49,765 bases of DNA from an uncultured Tenacibaculum sp. (GCF_947502995.1 NZ_CANNBW010000030.1:1-49765); one strand, 5' to 3'. Counted from the stretch's first letter, positions 35,174-44,890 are shown. A program made the numbers and translations. Notes: generated from the letters alone by a model not told the origin.

Positions 35174-36520
35174 ATGTTAGATTTTAATTTAGTTCTTGCA
35201 GTTTTAGGCGGAGTAGCTATTTTACTGGTTTTAATTTTACGTTTTAAAATTCAGGCATTTATATCGTTACTTATAGCAAGTGTTTTTGTTGGAGTTTTTT
35301 CAGGAATGCCTCCAAAAGAAATTATTACAACCATGCAACAAGGTATGGGAGGAACATTAGGTTTTGTAGCTTTAGTTGTTGGGTTAGGAGCAATTTTTGG
35401 TTCTATTTTAGAGCAATCTGGTGGAGCAGAAGCCTTAGCAAATTATTTGTTATCCAAATTTGGAGATAAAAGAGCATCTTGGGCATTAATGTTAACCGGA
35501 TTTTTAGTTGCAATACCAGTGTTTTTTGATGTAGCGTTTATCATTTTAATTCCATTGGTATATTCACTACAGCGAAGAACAAAAAAGTCATTGTTGTTGT
35601 ATGCAATTCCTTTATTAGCTGGTTTAGCAATTACACATTCATTTATTCCGCCAACGCCAGGTCCAGTTGCAGTTTCCGATATTTTAAAAGCTGATTTAGG
35701 TTGGGTAATTCTCTTCGGTTTTATTGTTGGAGTTCCAACAGCTGTGGTATGCGGACCAATATTTGCAAATTATATTGCTAATAAAATTCATATAGAAGCA
35801 CCAAAATTATCTTCTAATACAACTGAAATTCAAAATTATCCAGCGGTACGATTAATTATTATGATTATCGGAATTCCAATAGTTTTAATTGTTGCAAATA
35901 CATTATTAAACAGTCCGTTAATAGGTGAAGATTTAGTTCCTCAAAATGTGAAAGATTGGATCGGAATGATTGGTAATCCATTTATCGCATTAATTATAGC
36001 GAATTTAATCGCTTGGTATTTATTGGGAATAAAAAGAGGATTATCAAAAGATGAATTACTGAAAATTGCAACGAATTCAATGGCTCCAGCTGGATTAATT
36101 ATTTTGTTAACAGGAGCTGGTGGTGTTTTTAAGCAAATGTTAGTGAATACAGGAACAGGAGAAATGTTAGCAAATTATTTCTCAACTATCGGGATCGGAG
36201 TTTTATTTTTCGGATTCTTTATCGCAGTTTTAGTTCGTATTCTTCAAGGTTCAGCAACTGTTGCAATGATTACAGCAGCAGGAGTTACCGCTCCTTTGTT
36301 AACTGGAGCAGATTTAAGTGAACCTAGTAAAGCATTATTAGTAATCGCTGTAGCTTCAGGAGCATCAATAATGTCTCATGTAAACGATAGTGGATTTTGG
36401 CTCGTTGGAAAATATTTAGGTTTAACAGAAAAACAAACGTTTAAAAGTTGGACGGTAATGACAACTATATTAGCTTTAACAAGTTTTACTATAATAACCA
36501 TTTTATCATTACTCGTTTAA
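35174..36520 (+). CDS. gntP: Gluconate:H+ symporter, GntP family (448 aa)
   Basis: A polytopic inner-membrane protein with about 12-14 hydrophobic segments. GntP marks include PVFFDVAFIILIPLVYSL, HSFIPPTPGPVAVSDIL, RILQGSATVAMITAAG and SHVNDSGFWLVGKYLGL. The ATG at 35174, two bases after the preceding stop, is chosen over an overlapping TTG. It would bring gluconate or a related aldonate into the cytoplasm for the fusion enzyme encoded just before it. Confidence 0.9.
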   Translation: MLDFNLVLAVLGGVAILLVLILRFKIQAFISLLIASVFVGVFSGMPPKEIITTMQQGMGGTLGFVALVVGLGAIFGSILEQSGGAEALANYLLSKFGDKRASWALMLTGFLVAIPVFFDVAFIILIPLVYSLQRRTKKSLLLYAIPLLAGLAITHSFIPPTPGPVAVSDILKADLGWVILFGFIVGVPTAVVCGPIFANYIANKIHIEAPKLSSNTTEIQNYPAVRLIIMIIGIPIVLIVANTLLNSPLIGEDLVPQNVKDWIGMIGNPFIALIIANLIAWYLLGIKRGLSKDELLKIATNSMAPAGLIILLTGAGGVFKQMLVNTGTGEMLANYFSTIGIGVLFFGFFIAVLVRILQGSATVAMITAAGVTAPLLTGADLSEPSKALLVIAVASGASIMSHVNDSGFWLVGKYLGLTEKQTFKSWTVMTTILALTSFTIITILSLLV

Positions 36521-36523
36521 GCC

Positions 36524-37540
36524 ATGATTACACTAAAAGATTTAGCCAAAGAATTAAATGTATCGATATCTACTGTTTCTAAAGCATTAAACAACAGTTA
36601 CGAAATAAGTGAAGATACCATTGCTAAAGTTAAAGAATTAGCAAAAAAGTATAATTACAAACCAAATAAGGCTGCGCTAAGTCTAAAGAAAAGTAAAACA
36701 AGAACTATTGGAGTTGTTTTACCAAATATTTTGAATCCATTTTTTGCAAGATCATTGCATAGTATAGAGCAAGAAGCTTCGAAGCACGATTACAGCATTA
36801 TTACCTGTATTTCAAATGAATCTATTGATAAAGAGAAAAAGAGTATCGAGCTTTTAACTGATGGAAGTGTGGATGGATTCTTAATTTCTGTAGCAGAAGA
36901 AACGCAAACTTCAGGTGAAGTAGAACATTTAGAAGAATTAATGTTATACAATCGATTACCTGTGGTAATGTTCGATCGTTTTATAAAATCTATCGATTGT
37001 GATAAAGTGATTATCGACGATTTAAAAGCTGTTTACGAAGCAACGAATTATTTAATTTCTGAAGGAAGAAAAAAGATTATACTCTTAGATTCTTTAACAG
37101 GATTAAACGTTGGAAAATTAAGAGTAGACGGTTATAAAAAAGCAATTGAAGAATCTAATTCATATAAAAACTCACCAATAATTTTTGAAGTTACTAACGA
37201 TGCAAATGTAGATGATAGCATTGAAAAAATTATGTCAACATATAAAGATATCGATGCAATAATTGCAATCGATAATGTGTTAGGTGTAGTTGCATTAAAT
37301 ATTGCTAGGAAATTCAATATTTCAATGCCTTCGGAACTTTCTATTATAGGTTTTTCAGGAAAGAATGTGGTGGTTTTCACCAATCCAAAATTAACAACGA
37401 TAAGTCAACATACCGAAGAAATCGGAAAAAGAGCTTTACAATTATTAATAGACAGAATAGAGAAAAAAGATGTATCAGAAAACAAAACTTTAGTTATCGA
37501 TACCAGTTTAATACATAGAGAAACAACCAAATACAAATAA
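36524..37540 (+). CDS. LacI-family transcriptional regulator (338 aa)
   Basis: The N-terminal LacI HTH (TLKDLAKELNVSISTVSKALNNSYEIS) and hinge (YKPNKAALSLKKSKT) are followed by a periplasmic-binding-protein-like sensor with TIGVVLPNILNPFFA. It sits three bases after gntP, and six bases before the next transporter, inside the operon. It probably senses gluconate or a phosphorylated intermediate and controls the downstream metabolic part, while the AraC regulator controls susCD. No operator palindrome could be assigned by eye. Confidence 0.88.
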   Translation: MITLKDLAKELNVSISTVSKALNNSYEISEDTIAKVKELAKKYNYKPNKAALSLKKSKTRTIGVVLPNILNPFFARSLHSIEQEASKHDYSIITCISNESIDKEKKSIELLTDGSVDGFLISVAEETQTSGEVEHLEELMLYNRLPVVMFDRFIKSIDCDKVIIDDLKAVYEATNYLISEGRKKIILLDSLTGLNVGKLRVDGYKKAIEESNSYKNSPIIFEVTNDANVDDSIEKIMSTYKDIDAIIAIDNVLGVVALNIARKFNISMPSELSIIGFSGKNVVVFTNPKLTTISQHTEEIGKRALQLLIDRIEKKDVSENKTLVIDTSLIHRETTKYK

Positions 37541-37545
37541 AGTAT

Positions 37546-38940
37546 ATGTCAGAATTAAGTAAACTATCATTAAAAGAAAAAATAGGCTATGCCTTAGGAG
37601 ATACAGCAGCTAATATTGCATGGAGGACAATGGGACCTTTTTTACCAATTTTTTATACCGATGTTTTCGGATTAGGAACAGCAGCTGTAGCAACATTATT
37701 ATTGGTAGTTCGCTTAGGAGACGGAGCAACAGATTTAATCATGGGAAATATTGCTGATAGAACCCGAACAAAATGGGGGAAATTCAGACCATGGTTACTT
37801 TGGACAGCTTTACCGCTAGGTGTAGCTTTAGTATTACGATTTACAACTCCCGATTTAAGTTTGGGAGGAAAAATTTTCTGGGCGTATGCAACGTCTATAT
37901 TTTATATTCTCGCATATACAGCGAATAATGTTCCATACTCTGCTTTGATGGGAGTAATGACGACTAGCCAGAAAGAAAGAACAGTATTGTCTTCTTTTCG
38001 TTTCTTCGGAGCATATTTAGGAGGTGTAATTGCTACTATCGGTGTAATTACGTTAGTTGATTTTTTAGGAAATGGAGATAAAAATGCAGGATATCAATAC
38101 ACTATGTATGTGTTGGCATTTGTTTTAGTTTGTTTTTCTTTTATCACTTTTTATACCACAAGAGAGCGTGTAAAATCTGTTGAAACGGGCGATTTATCAA
38201 AAGATTATAAAGATTTAGCAAATAATAAACCGTGGTTGATTTTATTATTTATTGGTTTTGTATTTGTTACATACAACATTATTAAGCAAAGTTCAATAAT
38301 GTTCTATTTTACACATTATGTGAATGATGAAAATAATTTCTTCGGAAGTTTAACGAGTTGGGGTGGTAAAAACGGATTAGCAGGTTTGTATCTATTATCA
38401 CTGTTAGTTATTTCAATGATTTCTACCTTTTTTGCACCAGCTTTAACAAAGTTTTTTGGAAAAGTAAAATTATTCATTTTTAGTATTTTATTTTCTGCAG
38501 CTTCTGTTGCTGCAATGTATTGGTTAGAAGCAAATCAAATCGGTTCCATTTTTACTTTAGGAATTATCTCAGAATTCGGAGCAGGTTTAATGCCTATTTT
38601 ATTCTTTGCAATGTTAGGTGACGCTGCGGATTATTCTGAATTAAAAAACGGAAGAAGAGCCACAGGATTAATTTTTTCAGCAGGAACTTTTGCAATGAAA
38701 TTCGGTGGAGGTGTAGCTGGAGCTATTACTTTAGCTGTCTTAAATTTGTACAATTATGACGGTCAAGCTGCTGTTAAAACAGCAGAAATGTTACAAGGAA
38801 TTAAATTAAACATGAGTATTGTTCCGGCGGTATTTGTGTTGTTAGGTGTTGTAGCATTATTAGCTTATCCATTAACTCAAAAAAGAATGAAAGAAATCGA
38901 AGAAGAGTTAAAAATTCAAAGAGCAGAAGCTAACGAATAA
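37546..38940 (+). CDS. Sugar:cation symporter, GPH/MelB-type MFS transporter (464 aa)
   Basis: Twelve hydrophobic segments and the GPH signature are present: KIGYALGDTAANIAWRTMGP at the start, GDGATDLIMGNIADRTRTKWGKFRPWLLW after the second helix, and GDAADYSELKNGRRATGL in the second half. The family imports di- and oligosaccharides or glycosides with H+ or Na+. Placed between a LacI regulator and an epimerase of the cellobiose-2-epimerase group, a disaccharide is the likely cargo. Confidence 0.88.
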   Translation: MSELSKLSLKEKIGYALGDTAANIAWRTMGPFLPIFYTDVFGLGTAAVATLLLVVRLGDGATDLIMGNIADRTRTKWGKFRPWLLWTALPLGVALVLRFTTPDLSLGGKIFWAYATSIFYILAYTANNVPYSALMGVMTTSQKERTVLSSFRFFGAYLGGVIATIGVITLVDFLGNGDKNAGYQYTMYVLAFVLVCFSFITFYTTRERVKSVETGDLSKDYKDLANNKPWLILLFIGFVFVTYNIIKQSSIMFYFTHYVNDENNFFGSLTSWGGKNGLAGLYLLSLLVISMISTFFAPALTKFFGKVKLFIFSILFSAASVAAMYWLEANQIGSIFTLGIISEFGAGLMPILFFAMLGDAADYSELKNGRRATGLIFSAGTFAMKFGGGVAGAITLAVLNLYNYDGQAAVKTAEMLQGIKLNMSIVPAVFVLLGVVALLAYPLTQKRMKEIEEELKIQRAEANE

Positions 38941-38954
38941 TCTTACATAAAAAA

Positions 38955-40088
38955 ATGCATTCTTTAAGAGAAGAAATGATTGCTGTACTTTCTGAAGTCA
39001 TGAGTTTTTGGTCTGAAAAAACTGCCGATTTTAATCATGGAGGTTTTTATGGAGAACTTGATTTTTATGGAAATCCTATAGCTAATAGTACTAAAGGAAT
39101 AATTTTAAATGCTCGTTTATTATGGTCTTTTGCAAAAGTTGCAAATCATACAAAAAGTAATGATTTTTCAGATGTTTTAGAAAGAAGTTATGTGTATATA
39201 GAGCAGTATTTTTTTGATGAAAAGTATAGTGGAGTTTTTTGGGAACTAGATGATCAAGGAAATATTATTCATGCTGAAAAAAAAGCTATAGCTCAAGCTT
39301 ATACTTTACTTGGATTGTCAGAGTATTATTTGGTTACTAAAGAAGAAAAAGTCAAAAATAAGTGTATTGAATTATTTCTATATATAGAAGACAATTTTTA
39401 CAATAAAGAATCTAATTTTTATTATAATGAACTTACTCGTGAATTAAATCCTATTGATTTTGAAAGTAAAAGTTTAGGAACACATTTACATCTTTTAGAA
39501 GCATATACTAATCTTTATCAATTTTATAAAACAGATCAACTTAAAGACCAAATTCAAAATTTATTTGAAATTTTAATCAGAAAATTTCTACATCAAAACG
39601 AGTTTTGTGAATTGGATTTTGATAAAAATTGGAAATCAAAAACTGAAAATATTTCAATTGGTCATAACGCTGAAGTTCCTGCTATGTTATTAGATTTTTC
39701 TGAGATAGTTGATAAGCATCAATACCAAGAAAAGTTAATTTCTAAACTTGAAAATTATTGTCAGATTTCAATGAAATTGATAGATGAAGTTGGAGGTTTG
39801 TATATGTTTCAGAATGTAAAAAGTAAAGATTTTACCAAAGATTTTCAATGGTGGATGCAAACTGAAACTATTATTGCATTTCAAAAATTATACGAGTTCA
39901 CGAAAGAAGAAAAATATTTAGAATATAGAGACAAGTTATTTAATTTTGCTAAAGAACATTTTATTGATGACAAACATGGTGAGTGGCACGAAAAGTTATT
40001 TGTAGACAGAAAACCAATAGTTGTGCCCAAAGTTGCCATGTGGAAATCACCATATCATATTGTTAGAATGTGTACTTCATTTATTTAA
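38955..40088 (+). CDS. AGE-family epimerase, probable cellobiose 2-epimerase (377 aa)
   Basis: This is an (alpha/alpha)6-barrel enzyme of the N-acylglucosamine 2-epimerase superfamily. Diagnostic stretches are HGGFYGELD, KGIILNARLLWSFA, KSLGTHLHLLEAYTNLY, SIGHNAEVPAML, WWMQTETI and the C-terminal MWKSPYHIVRMC, typical of cellobiose/mannobiose 2-epimerases. It has no signal peptide and would convert the reducing-end glucose of imported beta-1,4-disaccharides to mannose. The preference for cellobiose over mannobiose is not decided by sequence. Confidence 0.75.
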   Translation: MHSLREEMIAVLSEVMSFWSEKTADFNHGGFYGELDFYGNPIANSTKGIILNARLLWSFAKVANHTKSNDFSDVLERSYVYIEQYFFDEKYSGVFWELDDQGNIIHAEKKAIAQAYTLLGLSEYYLVTKEEKVKNKCIELFLYIEDNFYNKESNFYYNELTRELNPIDFESKSLGTHLHLLEAYTNLYQFYKTDQLKDQIQNLFEILIRKFLHQNEFCELDFDKNWKSKTENISIGHNAEVPAMLLDFSEIVDKHQYQEKLISKLENYCQISMKLIDEVGGLYMFQNVKSKDFTKDFQWWMQTETIIAFQKLYEFTKEEKYLEYRDKLFNFAKEHFIDDKHGEWHEKLFVDRKPIVVPKVAMWKSPYHIVRMCTSFI

Positions 40089-40092
40089 AATT

Positions 40093-40824
40093 ATGAAAAA
40101 GCTTAGTGTAATTTTAGTTCTATTGTGTTTGAGTTCTTGTAAAGAATTTCAAAATCAGATTATTTTAGAAGACGATTTTGAAACCTATAGAGTTGGTCAA
40201 ACTACTTTTTTTCCTTGGGAAACATCAGGGAACGGTACAATGGAAATAGATTCTTTAAAACATGTTTCAGGAAATAAATCTTTAAAATTTATTTCAGGAG
40301 AAGGTTACGATAATCGTGCATTTTTATCTTTTTCAAGTGAGAAATTGATGAAACTAGATGAATATTATGGAAGTTTAAAAATGTTTGTTGAAGAAGCCTC
40401 ACCAAATGGAGTCCACTGGACAATGATTCAAACGAGTGGAAAAACAGCTCAAGGTTTTCATGCTGAGGTTCGTTATGGTGGACAACATCACAAATGTTTA
40501 ATGGCAAATTACGATACAAATCCGATAAAATCAGATTGTTGGGATCATACAAAAGTGAAAATCCCAGAAAATGAATGGTTTGTTGTGAATTGGTATGTAA
40601 ATAGAAAAACAAACAATATGCAATTGTGGATTAATGAAGAATTAGTTCACGATTTAAAAGAACATCAATCTTTTGACAAAGGTTGTTTAGAAAATGGAAA
40701 TAATGGAGAATGGAGTTTTCCTGTCTTTGAAAAAGTAACATTAGGCTGGGTAGATTATCAAAAAGGAGGAGGTAATAGAAAAGTTTGGATAGATGATGTA
40801 ACTTTGTCGAAAGAAAAATTATGA
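40093..40824 (+). CDS. Secreted jelly-roll lipoprotein, Cip1/polysaccharide-lyase-like (243 aa)
   Basis: The lipobox LCLSSC is followed by a beta-rich domain that looks like a concanavalin-type jelly roll: FETYRVGQ at the start, VHWTMIQTSGK in the middle, EWFVVNWYVNRKTNNMQLWI, and GWVDYQ...VWIDDVTLS at the end. This arrangement resembles Cip1-like proteins and glucuronan lyase relatives. The ATG at 40093 lies 4 bases after the epimerase stop. It probably acts on or binds the polysaccharide outside the cell. The lyase activity is a guess, and no catalytic residues could be assigned. Confidence 0.45.
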   Translation: MKKLSVILVLLCLSSCKEFQNQIILEDDFETYRVGQTTFFPWETSGNGTMEIDSLKHVSGNKSLKFISGEGYDNRAFLSFSSEKLMKLDEYYGSLKMFVEEASPNGVHWTMIQTSGKTAQGFHAEVRYGGQHHKCLMANYDTNPIKSDCWDHTKVKIPENEWFVVNWYVNRKTNNMQLWINEELVHDLKEHQSFDKGCLENGNNGEWSFPVFEKVTLGWVDYQKGGGNRKVWIDDVTLSKEKL

Positions 40825-41522
40825 AAATAGCTATTGTCTTAGTCGTTTGTATTTTGTTTTCTTGTGGTGAAAAGAAGCAAGAAAATAAAATGGAAGAAAA
40901 TGTAACTACAAAAAAAGAAGAGGTAAATCAGCTTAAAGAAAAACTTCTTGAAAATGAACAAATTTTTGAAGAAAAACAAAAAAAGCTTCGTCAACAAATG
41001 CTAGCTTCTAAACCAGACGAAAACCTTAAAAATAGTCTGTTAGCGGAACTGTATTTAAGAAATTTAATTCATAGAAATAAAGAAGTCATAGAATTCGATT
41101 TAGTATTCGATTTACATGGTTTTGATTGTGGAGCTCCAGATTGCTACAGAACAACAATAAAGTTTAATATTCCTTATGTAAAGCCTGTTTCATTTCCGAA
41201 AACAATACCTTTTAGTTTTGATGAAGAAGGATGTACAATAGATAAAGAAATTTCAAGAGAAGGGATCTTCCAACTTCAAGAGGAATCGGAAATAGGAGTG
41301 AATTACTATTCAAAATCAGAGCAAAGTAATCTTATTATTCAGAAAGAAGACACTCAAACGAAGCTGTATTATTTTCCAAATATTAAAGAAGGAAAAATTC
41401 AATTAAAAAGTTTAAATCAATTTATTGAAAGTATAGATGAAACAAGTGAAGAAAGTATTGCACCATACACTTCAGGTATTATGAATATGTATGATTACTC
41501 AATATTTGTTCAAAAAGAATAA
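40821..41522 (+). CDS. Hypothetical lipoprotein (233 aa)
   Basis: The lipobox VCILFSC is followed by a charged coiled coil (about 30-70) and a beta-rich domain with a Cys pair (LHGFDCGAPDCYRT) and a third Cys further on (EEGCTIDK). The start overlaps the previous stop by four bases, so it is in the same transcript as the jelly-roll protein. It is not recognised. The Cys arrangement suggests a disulphide-stabilised fold in the periplasm or at the surface. Confidence 0.6.
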   Translation: MKIAIVLVVCILFSCGEKKQENKMEENVTTKKEEVNQLKEKLLENEQIFEEKQKKLRQQMLASKPDENLKNSLLAELYLRNLIHRNKEVIEFDLVFDLHGFDCGAPDCYRTTIKFNIPYVKPVSFPKTIPFSFDEEGCTIDKEISREGIFQLQEESEIGVNYYSKSEQSNLIIQKEDTQTKLYYFPNIKEGKIQLKSLNQFIESIDETSEESIAPYTSGIMNMYDYSIFVQKE

Positions 41523-41666
41523 TTATGTAACCTATTGGAAAAGTTGGAGATAACAAGAAAAAAGAAAATCTCTAGTTTACATTATTTAATCTTATCTTTT
41601 TTTGGTACTACTTTTGATGAAAGATAAAACAATTTTAAAGCTAAGTTTATATTAAACTATCAGACT

Positions 41667-42083
41667 ATGAAAAAAATTGCATTATTAATAGTGGTTTTAC
41701 TTTTTGTTTCTTGTGATGAGTTTTTTGAAGATTGTATTTTCTTTCCTGCAAAAGCAGAAATTAGAACAACAAGAATTGATAAAGTTAAAGTAGGAGAAGA
41801 ATACTATCAAGAAATTGAGGGAAGAGTAAAAAATGGACATGGAAATTTTCATTATTCTTTTGATGTAGGAAGAGTTCCTGAAGGTTTAAGCTATTATAAG
41901 TTAGGAAATAAATTAATGCTTGAAGGGAAACCTGTAGAATCAGGTATTTATAACGTGAGTGTAGAGTTAATTATTGAAGAAGATTGTTACAGTACAATTG
42001 ATGATGACGAGTCTGATTGTGATAATATTTGTTTTGATAATAACACAGCAAAAAAAAACTATTCTTTAATAATAGAAGAATAG
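41667..42083 (+). CDS. Lipoprotein with putative Ig-like (He_PIG) domain (138 aa)
   Basis: The lipobox LFVSC is followed by a single cadherin/Ig-like repeat of the He_PIG type (VKVGEEYYQEIEGRVKNGHG, then VPEGLSYYKLGNKLMLEGKP and SGIYNVSVELII). A Cys/Asp-rich C-terminal loop (about 110-130) may bind a metal. It stands alone, 144 bases after the preceding gene. The ~140-base gap before it holds an imperfect TTATCTTT/AAAGATAA hairpin and no other feature. Its function is unknown. Confidence 0.6.
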   Translation: MKKIALLIVVLLFVSCDEFFEDCIFFPAKAEIRTTRIDKVKVGEEYYQEIEGRVKNGHGNFHYSFDVGRVPEGLSYYKLGNKLMLEGKPVESGIYNVSVELIIEEDCYSTIDDDESDCDNICFDNNTAKKNYSLIIEE

Positions 42084-42133
42084 TTTTTTGAAAGTTTTAT
42101 TGTTCATAAATACGATTTTAAAAAAAATATAGT

Positions 42134-42178
42134 TATTTCTATGTTTTATAAAATTAGTTCTTTTTCAACATAGAAATA
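42134..42178 (-). terminator. Terminator overlapping the 3' end of the thioredoxin-domain gene
   Basis: TATTTCTATGTT (42134-42145) and AACATAGAAATA (42167-42178) are perfect 12-base arms. On the minus strand the structure starts inside the last codons of the gene and is followed after a few bases by a run of eight T, so it is an intrinsic terminator. Confidence 0.65.
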
Positions 42179-44301
42179 GCCTTATGAATATCTTCTGTAG
42201 GTAATTTACAAGCCTTATTTACACAAACATAAATCAATGTTTTTTCAGTGTTATATTTCCCTTTTAATAGCGGTAAGTCACTATTTTCGGTACTTCCAAT
42301 TATTAAATGATTTGGAATATAATTTTGATGTAGTTCTTTTAATCTATTCAAAGCGTTTTTACCTGAAATAGCTGTTTCATAAAAAGGATAACTTAAGTTT
42401 AAATAAGAATCTAACCAGTTAGAATAAATATGCGGATACTTTTCTATTTTAGGTAACATTTTTTGTAGCATTTTTTCGCTTAATTTTAAATATTCATTAT
42501 TGCCAAAATAATGCCCAAGCTTGAAAAGATTTTTGCAAGCTACAGAATTTGAAGAAGGAATTACAATGTCTTCAATCTCAAAATTATTAGAAATTAATTG
42601 ATCACTATTTTTAGCAGTGTAGTTAAAGAAATCATTTTCTGTATTGAAGAAATTTGTAAAAGTAGTCTCAGTAATTTTTTTTGCTTCCTGAAGCCATTTT
42701 TCATCCAAAGAAATTTCATAAAGAGAAATAAAACTCTGAGCTAGTAAAACATAATCTTCCAAATATCCTTTAATATTTTTATCGGTAGTTGTAACGCTTC
42801 TTGTAATTTCTCCGGTATTAGAAATAGCTTTCTTTTTAATGGTTTCTGCACATTCTATTGCTTTAACTTTAAGTTTATTATCACCAAAAACTTTATATGC
42901 ATCTACAAATGATTGTAATAATAAAGCATTCCAAGCCGTTAAAATCTTTTGATCTGTAGTAGGTTTAATTCTTTTATTTCTAACGTTTAATAAAGTAGAG
43001 GTCCATGAGTTAATTTTTAGTTGTAAATCCTCTACAGATAATTGATGATTTTTACTGAAAACATCATCATTATAAACTTTAACTAAGGTATGTTTTCCTT
43101 CAATAGTTTCAACGCTATCAATTCCAAAGTAAGATTCAAAAAGATTAAAATCAGTGGTGATTAATTGCTGTAATTCTTCTTTTTCCCAGGTATAATAGGC
43201 ACCTTCTTCCAACTCACCATTTTCATTCTCGCTATCGGCATTTAAAGACGAAAAATATAATCCGTTGTTATAAAGTTCCTGATCTATAAAATCAAAAGTT
43301 TTATAAATAACTGCTTTATATTGCGGGTTTTTAGTGAGTTGATAAGCATAAGAAAAAAGAGAAATTAATTGTGCATTATCATAAAGCATTTTCTCAAAAT
43401 GAGGAATATGCCATTTATTATCTACAGTATATCTAGCAAAGCCTCCAGCTAAATGATCATTTAATCCACCATTAGCCATTTTATTTAATGTTTTGTAAAT
43501 AAAATTTTCTAGTTTTTTATCATCTTTTTGATGAGCATACCTTAATAAGAATTGATAATTACTAGCTCTAGGAAATTGATTATTTCCAATTAAACCACCA
43601 TTAACAGAATCTAATTTTGTTTTCCAATCAGTTATAAAATTATCAAGTTTATCTCTAGAGAACTCCTGATTTAAATTTGTGTTACTAAATTCTTGTAGTG
43701 ATTTTAAGTCTTCTGTTAATTGATTAGCAAAACCTTTTGCTCGCCCAGGATTTTCTTCATAAAGTCGTTGTATTTCTTTTAAAGAAGTTAACCAATTTTC
43801 TTTATTAAAATATGTTCCACCCCAAATAGGTTTTCCATCAGGTAAAATAACACAGTTTAAAGGCCAACCACCATTTCCTGTCATAATTTGAACAGCTGTT
43901 AAATAGGTTTTATCAACGTTAGGATGTTCTTCTCGATCAATTTTGATATTGATAAAGTTTTTGTTCATGAATTCAGCAACTTCTTTGTCTTCAAAAGTTT
44001 CTTTTTCCATAACATGACACCAATGACAAGAAGAATAACCAATAGATAATAACACTAATTTGTTTTCTTTTTTTGCTTGATTTAAATATTTTTTATCCCA
44101 AGGAAACCAGTTAACAGGATTGTGTGCATGTTGCAATAAATACGGGCTAGATTCGTTAATTAAAGAATTAGTATACTGGTGTTTTTCTGTGTTTTTATTC
44201 TTTTCTTCTAATTTGCAGCTAAAAGCAATCAAAAGAAACGAAACGATACAGAATTTAAAGACAATTGTTGTTGATTTTTTTATGTGTTGTTTTGTAAACA
44301 T
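42154..44301 (-). CDS. YyaL/DUF255 thioredoxin-domain lipoprotein (715 aa)
   Basis: The lipobox IAFSC near residue 29 is followed by the DUF255 thioredoxin-like domain with LLQHAHNPVNWFPW, SIGYSSCHWCHVMEKETF (CxxC) and KIDREEHPNVDKTY. A long (alpha/alpha) barrel with GGWPLNCVILPDGKPIWGGTYF and KMLYDNAQLISLF comes next. This is the conserved YyaL/SPATA20 family, often called thymidylate kinase-like or cellobiose-epimerase-fold, with no settled function. It is probably a redox-linked envelope protein. It diverges from the phosphorelay cluster. Confidence 0.8.
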   Translation of the reverse strand: MFTKQHIKKSTTIVFKFCIVSFLLIAFSCKLEEKNKNTEKHQYTNSLINESSPYLLQHAHNPVNWFPWDKKYLNQAKKENKLVLLSIGYSSCHWCHVMEKETFEDKEVAEFMNKNFINIKIDREEHPNVDKTYLTAVQIMTGNGGWPLNCVILPDGKPIWGGTYFNKENWLTSLKEIQRLYEENPGRAKGFANQLTEDLKSLQEFSNTNLNQEFSRDKLDNFITDWKTKLDSVNGGLIGNNQFPRASNYQFLLRYAHQKDDKKLENFIYKTLNKMANGGLNDHLAGGFARYTVDNKWHIPHFEKMLYDNAQLISLFSYAYQLTKNPQYKAVIYKTFDFIDQELYNNGLYFSSLNADSENENGELEEGAYYTWEKEELQQLITTDFNLFESYFGIDSVETIEGKHTLVKVYNDDVFSKNHQLSVEDLQLKINSWTSTLLNVRNKRIKPTTDQKILTAWNALLLQSFVDAYKVFGDNKLKVKAIECAETIKKKAISNTGEITRSVTTTDKNIKGYLEDYVLLAQSFISLYEISLDEKWLQEAKKITETTFTNFFNTENDFFNYTAKNSDQLISNNFEIEDIVIPSSNSVACKNLFKLGHYFGNNEYLKLSEKMLQKMLPKIEKYPHIYSNWLDSYLNLSYPFYETAISGKNALNRLKELHQNYIPNHLIIGSTENSDLPLLKGKYNTEKTLIYVCVNKACKLPTEDIHKAISMLKKN

Positions 44302-44434
44302 ATGTTAATGATAAAAACTATTCGTCTATACTTTTCTACATTTTATCGTTAAATATAAAGGTTTAAACTAAAGAAAATATATTACGAGCACTATTATATT
44401 AAATTGCAGATTAAGCTACCTAAAATATAAAAAA

Positions 44435-44848
44435 ATGCAAAGAAAATTAACAATATTGTTAATTGAAGATGACCAAATAGAAGTAATGAAATTCAACCGA
44501 ATTTTATCTAAATTAGATTCAAAGCATCACGTTATTGAAGCAAATAATGGCGAAGAAGCTTTGAAAATACTTGAAGATAAAGACAATTTGCCAAATATCA
44601 TTCTTCTAGATCTGAATATGCCTAAAATAAACGGTATCGAGTTTTTAAAGATTCTTAAAAATGATGACGTTTTAAAATTCTTACCAACTATTATTCTTAC
44701 TACTTCTACAAATCAAAAAGATATGTTAGAATGTTATAAAATAGGTATTGCAGGTTACATGGTTAAACCACTTAAATATGAAGATTATCAAAATAAATTA
44801 ATAAAAGTATTATCTTACTGGAGTGCTAATGAGTTAATTACAGTATAA
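44435..44848 (+). CDS. Single-domain response regulator, Rcp1-like (137 aa)
   Basis: The whole protein is a receiver domain: acidic pair ED-D at 11-13, phosphoacceptor Asp59 in IILLDLNMP, Thr90 in LTTST and Lys111 in MVKPL. There is no output domain, as in Rcp1 and Spo0F-type relay proteins, so it passes phosphate or acts by protein contact. It is followed after 91 bases by the multi-PAS kinase, its likely partner. The upstream 133 bases are shared with the divergent YyaL gene and hold no clear TAnnTTTG element. Confidence 0.88.
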   Translation: MQRKLTILLIEDDQIEVMKFNRILSKLDSKHHVIEANNGEEALKILEDKDNLPNIILLDLNMPKINGIEFLKILKNDDVLKFLPTIILTTSTNQKDMLECYKIGIAGYMVKPLKYEDYQNKLIKVLSYWSANELITV

Positions 44849-44890
44849 TAATTTTAGTCTTTTTCATTAGTGTAATCTTTATCAAACTTG

